Part shown: one piece after another, positions 59,589 to 64,000 of the stretch
Numbering within the stretch: position 1 is the stretch's first letter
Layout: each line of letters opens with the position of its first letter
Source: Hypericum androsaemum
Taxonomy: Eukaryota; Streptophyta; Magnoliopsida; Malpighiales; Hypericaceae
NCBI GenBank assembly: GCA_963995505.1
Contig: OZ023183.1
Location: 18,472,671-18,536,670 of the forward strand
DNA: 64,000 nt
Direction of reading: 5' to 3'
Notes under the pieces: generated by a model
Databases searched by the model: none
What the model was told of the DNA's origin: nothing
The model's input: the letters and a program-made list of their open reading frames with translations, nothing else
Made by a program: the position numbers and the translations under genes

Positions 59589-60017
59589 CTACAGGGGGGA
59601 GGAAGAGGCAGGGGATCGGTGGAGGTGGGAAGAGGTGAGGGAGATAAGGGAGTGGAGCTTGGCGACGGCGGAGGTCTTCTCCGGCGGGCAGTTGGACAGC
59701 GACACGTTGAGCGAGTGCAGCGCCTCGTCCAGCTTCCCGGCTGCCAGCGCGGCGCACCCCGCCCGGTACGCCTCGTCGGCCTTCCTCGCGTCGTATTGGA
59801 TCTGCTGCTGCTTCTCCCGAGGGGGAGGAAGCCTGGGGCTAGGGCTGGGGGCGAGGAGGAGCGACGAGGCCCGGGTGTACTCCATCTTCTTGATCGCCGC
59901 GTCTATCTCCGTCATGAGGGATTCCGGGCTCGCCGGCGGGATCGCCGGCGGCTTGAGGCTGTCGTAGACTGTCCACGGGCGATGGGCTAGGCGGGGTCTC
60001 AAGTCCGTGGGGCCCAT
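59589..60017 (-). CDS. Small single-exon TPR-like protein
   Basis: An uninterrupted GC-rich ORF of 142 residues opens 'MGPTDLRPRLAHRPWTVYDS' and ends in a Ser-rich tail. The middle, 'ADEAYRAGCAALAAGKLDEA' then 'LHSLNVSLSNCPPEKTSAVA', is a helix-turn-helix pair like a TPR unit. GC content is far above the flanks and codon use looks genic. A similar-length ORF on the other strand (59583-59990) is Arg/Gly-rich and looks like the complement artefact. Partner and role are unknown. Confidence 0.62.
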   Translation of the reverse strand: MGPTDLRPRLAHRPWTVYDSLKPPAIPPASPESLMTEIDAAIKKMEYTRASSLLLAPSPSPRLPPPREKQQQIQYDARKADEAYRAGCAALAAGKLDEALHSLNVSLSNCPPEKTSAVAKLHSLISLTSSHLHRSPASSSPL

Positions 60018-60659
60018 TCTGGGCGGGGCTAGAGATTACGTGGGGTAAAAGAAAAAGGAAATGAAATTAATTCGCTCGCAACGGGTTTTCTTGTTGGGGG
60101 TCAGATTGGGCCTTTCCGGAGCACTAGAACGGGCCAGAGAATAGGCTTTTGGCGGCCTTTTTGAATTTTTCTTTTCCTTGGAGGATTGATTTTTTTTTTG
60201 GGGTACAGAGAGCGAAAGACAGCGTATATATAAACTGGTAAAAAAGAGGAAAATGGTATAGTCAAAAGAGGTCAAGAGTACAAACAACAGTTATAAATCC
60301 GTTTTCCATTATAATGAATCAATTTTATCATCCCTATGTTGACCAATCAATCTTCCCGGGTTAAATTATGGTAACTTTCACGACGTCCAACAGTCACCAA
60401 ACTTTGATATCAATCCTATATCCGAACATAAACGAGACACTTGAAGCGTGGCTTCGACCAAATCCGTGCCATCTCAATACCCCACAAAGAAAATCAGCAG
60501 TAGAGAAGCAGACATCGAAATCCGAAGTGGTTAGCGAGTCTGGCAGAGAGTGCAAGATCAAGGAGCTGGTAGCTCCCAATTGTTGCAGCTTGGTCAGATT
60601 AAGATGCACTTCGCAGCTCAAGGGTTCTTTACCTGGACAGCTTGCTTGGTAACAGTCAA
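60018..60659. other. Region between the TPR-like gene and the membrane-protein gene
   Basis: Holds the promoter of the TPR-like gene (its upstream side) and the 3' flank of the membrane-protein gene. A TA-rich run at 60226-60233 on plus ('tatatata') could serve as core promoter sequence. No other gene. Confidence 0.4.
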
Positions 60660-62851
60660 TCAGGAACTGGTAACACCAGAGACCCAAGGAACAACTACTG
60701 GCGCATTGGGATGCGAATTTCTGTATGCTTCGGGGTACCGGTCTTTGAAATTCAAACGAGGGGTTTCTGACTGCATTGTGAAACCGAAAGAGATGAACAT
60801 CCACTATCAAAAATTCAAAGTGGCATCAATTCTGATGAACAGGAATCCTAATTGGTTGCTACTTACATATTTCAGCCAGCATTCCTCATTTTTGTGTTCA
60901 TAGATATCTGGGGAGTAACAGCCTGCCTCGGATGGGCAATAGACCCAAATGTTGCACCTCTTTTCGCCTGGTTTTGCATTTTTCGCATGATCCAAGCAGG
61001 CCTGACAGCAGTCTGCTGCACTTTCCTTGTGAAATGTGAGGCCCCATCGCACAGCAGCCCCGTCATAGTCAGTGTGCAGCTCGGCATGGCATTCAGGTGG
61101 AGGGGGCCTTCCCGGTAAAACTTCTTCCTCTGCGAAAAGAGAGTTGGTGTAATTGATGTTACAATATCACTGCACAAAAAGCAGACCCATATTTGTGTAT
61201 CCACAAAAAGAGCATACAACAACGAAGAGGTTCTGGAGGGGCTACTTTGTGATAATGCAAGTTATCCTAAACAGACAACAGTATTCAGCTACCTTCTTCT
61301 AGGCCGTCTGGCTTATCATCATGTTCGTGATTGATGATCGGAGAAGGCATCCAGAGACCAATATCTTCAGAAAGCACGGCCCAATCAGACTGCAATGCTC
61401 TTGCCAGCATCCCTGTGTGAGCCATAAAGGTAAGAGATGAGGATATCATGAAATAAGGCTGCTCGCTAGGGCAGGTATCAAGTTCCCAAGTGAAGTACAA
61501 ATGTAGACTCCCTGAGTGTCTTTCAATGAGTAAATGTGTACCAGCTTCTGTTTGCAGAATGGTTGAATTCAGCAATTCACTTTGAACGGTCAAGTGTTTG
61601 ACTTCTTGCAGCTTTTCTTTGCGCCAGCTTTCCAAAGCCTCTGTTCATCAACAGAACAGAGAGGTAGAAGAATTGATGAGAATCAGGAGAAACATGATAT
61701 GATCTAGAAAGCAAAAATATACTGATAGTGGAAGATTCATGAGACCATAATTAGGATGCAATGAAGAAAATGATCCAACAAAGTTGGAGAATCGTGCAGC
61801 AAAATTTCGGAAAGACCAACTACAAGGCATGGCAAGCTTTCAAACCAGGGAGTGAAATATGCCGAAAAAAGTCATCTGATTCAGTCATCATCTTTTCTTC
61901 ATGACATACAAACACACCTGAATGAAGCAGAAATTTTGTAACAATTTGAGTATCCTTCTCAGGTTCTACACAGCGTTTTGTGATCATCAACGGTAAAGAA
62001 CCCTACCTACTGGCATTTCAGTATTTCTCGGACATTATAATTCATTTGCAATGACCAGGAAAGAGCATGGTTGCAGGTATGCATAGGAACAGAGGAAAGC
62101 AACAACGCTAAAGGTGGGCAAAATGTGCATGAACGGTCAAATGACATCAATGCTATTAAGCAACATCTCTCAATCCAAACAACACCTTCAATCAATGCAC
62201 AATCGTTTCAGCTAACGCTGTCTCGGCAAAACCCAAAGATAATCATGCACCAGAAGCTGCAAATCACCAAGAAGGTAACTAACTAATCAGATAGCTATAA
62301 CTAATTAACCTCGCTGCAGGCTAACATTGGCTCCGGCGCTCACGCTCCTAAGCCGCTGGATAATCTCATCCGTTATCCTCCGTTTGACCTCGGGGGGCAG
62401 CTCAACCGCCGCCTGCTCCCTAAACACCTCTTCCTCCTTCAGCTCCTTCATCTATTATGAATCCGTACCATCATCATTTTAAACGGTCTAATTGACTAAA
62501 AATGGAAAGAAAAAAAAAAGACAAACAAGAGCTCCTCCTCACCAATTGAATCAGCCGGCGAGGCTCGTTCTCGCGTCGAATCCGAATCGACTCCTCCATC
62601 CTCCTAATCTGATCCGTCGTGTACTTAACACCTACTCCATAGACAAAAAAAAATCAAAACCTAAAACCAAAACCAAACGGCGGGGGCTGACGGAGGCCGT
62701 TACCGTCGGAGAAGTCGTCGCCGGGGTAAACGTAGAGGAAGCCGTAGATGGAGCGGAGGGCGATCAGAGCGACGACGATGTTGACCGAGCAAACAATGAG
62801 AGTAGTTTTCTTGTACGAGCATCCCCATTTGCTTCCTCCTCCCCTGGCCAT
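60660..62851 (-). CDS. Type II membrane protein with Cys-rich PAN-like domain, conserved in plants
   Basis: Seven exons on minus fit GT-AG sites: 62851-62704, 62631-62543, 62451-62310, 61640-61542, 61412-61293, 61129-60867 and 60770-60660, giving 323 residues. Near the N-terminus 'TTLIVCSVNIVVALIALRSI' forms one membrane anchor after a short basic cytosolic segment. A charged helical stem follows ('RRMEESIRIRREN'). Exon 6 carries a Cys-rich module ('ADCCQACLDHAK', 'CNIWVYCPSEAGCYS', 'ECWLKY') resembling a PAN/apple fold. The end 'VVVPWVSGVTSS' is conserved in homologues I recall. The likely location is Golgi or endomembrane, with the C-terminus lumenal. No enzyme motif is seen, so function is unknown. 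Intron 3 is the longest (about 670 bp). Confidence 0.85.
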
Positions 62852-63480
62852 CTATATCTCCTCCTCCTCTCCCTCTCCCTCTCCCTACACCTCACCACAC
62901 GCTACAATTTCCCCTGCTTTTGGGGACGAGCGAGCGATTGGGGTTTTATTAGGACTTTGGGATTCTGGATTAGATTGATTAATAACTGTGTGTGTGTGTT
63001 TTACATTCGGTTGTCCACTTGTTCTTCGTTAATTACTGTTTATAATTATTTCTTTTTTTTTAGAATTATTACTTTGTTTGGTGGACTTCCTCTCTTTCGG
63101 GACCATCATTAATTGGGGTGTTTTTACCTTTCGGGAATTCTTGCACCGGTCTTTGACTTTTCGGTGAGAAACTGCTTACATCTTTTGATCTCTGTTAGTT
63201 TAGTCGAATTTTATTTAATAACTGCTCTTTTAATAATATTTTTAAATTTTGTAATATTTTAAAGAGAATCAAGTCTTCTAGGGCTTAAATCAAACTTGAT
63301 TTACAACTTACATTGTACCTTTTTTTTTCATTCCCTAGTTTATGTCCATTCCGACCTCTCTAGAAACACATTCTTTTTATGGGACCAGATTGAGTATGAA
63401 GAGGAGTCCTTCCCATCGTATAGATCAAACAGGACAAGCGCTTGTCACCGGTGGCATTATTGTAAAAAAGTGGTATGGCT
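62852..63480. promoter_or_regulatory. Upstream region of the membrane-protein gene
   Basis: A CT-rich leader (62855-62895 on plus) borders the ATG, with a (TG)n run at 62988-63000. Farther out the DNA is AT-rich without a gene. Confidence 0.35.
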
Positions 63481-63484
63481 GGTC

Positions 63485-63700
63485 AACTGATAATGGTATG
63501 CTTGAGTAGGCATAAATAGTCGATTTCTACTGTAAAAAAGTGGTATGGCTGGTCAACTGATAATGGTATGCTTGAGTAGGTGATAATTGTATGGTATGCA
63601 TGATCAAGTGTTAGTGGTACGCCTGGTCAAGTGTTAATGGTACGTCTGGTCAACTCATAATGGTATACCACGTGAGATAAAAACGGTATACCTGTGAGGT
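63485..63700. repeat. Tandem repeat with 'tggtatgcntggtcaa' core
   Basis: A block with 'aaaaaagtggtatggctggt' and 'caactgataatggtatgctt' occurs twice (from about 63463 and 63533, period about 70 bp). Shorter units of about 25 bp follow ('ggtacgcctggtcaagtgtt', 'ggtacgtctggtcaactcat'). No coding role seen. Confidence 0.8.
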
Positions 63701-63724
63701 AAAAATAGTATCCTCACCGGAGTA

Positions 63725-63934
63725 CCACACTGGCGGAAGCCTGAGCTCGTCGTCCGAGGCTTCCAAGAGGTATCCGAGCTCAGACAACAATGACTCTCCC
63801 TCCGACGAAACATCTGTCGTCGGAGCGAGTATCTCCTCCTCCAGACTCCTCATCACGAAGTTCAGCCCTATGGACTGTCGCTTCCTCCGGCCCGTCCAGT
63901 GTTCCGTCGAGGACGTCCTCCCCCTAGAGCCCAT
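63725..63934 (-). CDS. Hypothetical protein, possible first exon
   Basis: On minus an ATG at 63934 opens 'MGSRGRTSSTEHWTGRRKRQ' and continues with an acidic, Leu-rich part ('SELGYLLEASDDELRLPP'). GC content is higher than the flanks and the composition looks genic. A GT lies right after the 'LPP' codons, so this may be exon 1 of a split gene. I could not find a following exon in the repeat-rich DNA to the left. I do not recognise a family with confidence. Confidence 0.4.
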
Positions 63935-64000
63935 TCGCCCATGAACCAAAAACGCATCATATAGCTTAGAGAGAGAGTGGGGAAAAAAGGAGGAAGATGA

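Noticed and set aside
59583..59990. Plus-strand ORF of 135 codons, Arg/Gly-rich
   Set aside because: GC-rich antisense of the TPR-like gene (59589-60017). Its composition is typical of a complement frame and it has no family pattern.

Overview
This is a nuclear window from a flowering plant, most likely a eudicot. The genes have short GT-AG introns and belong to plant families: an oil-body-type lipase, a remorin, THO5, an ABF/AREB bZIP factor, SDH5 and a DCL/DUF3223 protein. AT-rich intergenic DNA holds Ty1/Copia, LINE, PIF/Harbinger, hAT-like and foldback TIR elements. I cannot name the species from sequence alone. All exon models are hand-made from splice sites and family knowledge; no search or transcript data were used.

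Layout. 1-4.8 kb: repeat-rich DNA holding two direct copies of the upstream region of the lipase gene, one carrying a hAT-like MITE. 4.9-9.8 kb: a five-exon class-3 lipase (+) whose first intron holds a 2.5-kb gag-only Copia element. 10.4-13.3 kb: a five-exon long-type remorin (-) with a 93-bp MITE in intron 1. 13.3-26.9 kb: a repeat desert with inverted retroposon pairs, two minisatellites and a 5'-truncated L1-type LINE. 27.0-30.4 kb: THO5 (+, 8 exons). 31.2-33.0 kb: ABF-type bZIP (-, 3 exons). 36.0-38.4 kb: an internally deleted PIF/Harbinger element next to a TIR element that captured pieces of an SRC2-like C2-domain gene. 40.9-43.4 kb: a second gag-only Copia element of the same family. 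44.9-53.4 kb: a rearranged DCL-like locus. 55.6-57.1 kb: SDH5 (+). 57.9-62.9 kb: three minus-strand genes (an unnamed conserved plant protein, a small TPR-like protein, and a type II membrane protein with a cysteine-rich PAN-like domain). 63.5-63.9 kb: tandem repeats next to a short unrecognised ORF.

The most notable structure is 44.9-53.4 kb. A full-length Copia element appears to have inserted into the last intron of a DCL-like gene. A segment of about 3.2 kb (about 50,275-53,433) then inverted, with one breakpoint inside the Copia RNase H domain and the other beyond the upstream DCL exon. Three signs agree: the 5-bp target duplication matches only after re-inversion, the split RNase H halves become contiguous, and two oppositely oriented DCL exons fall back into one frame and order.

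The genes do not form a shared pathway. They are ordinary scattered plant genes, and the accessory interest lies in the mobile DNA.
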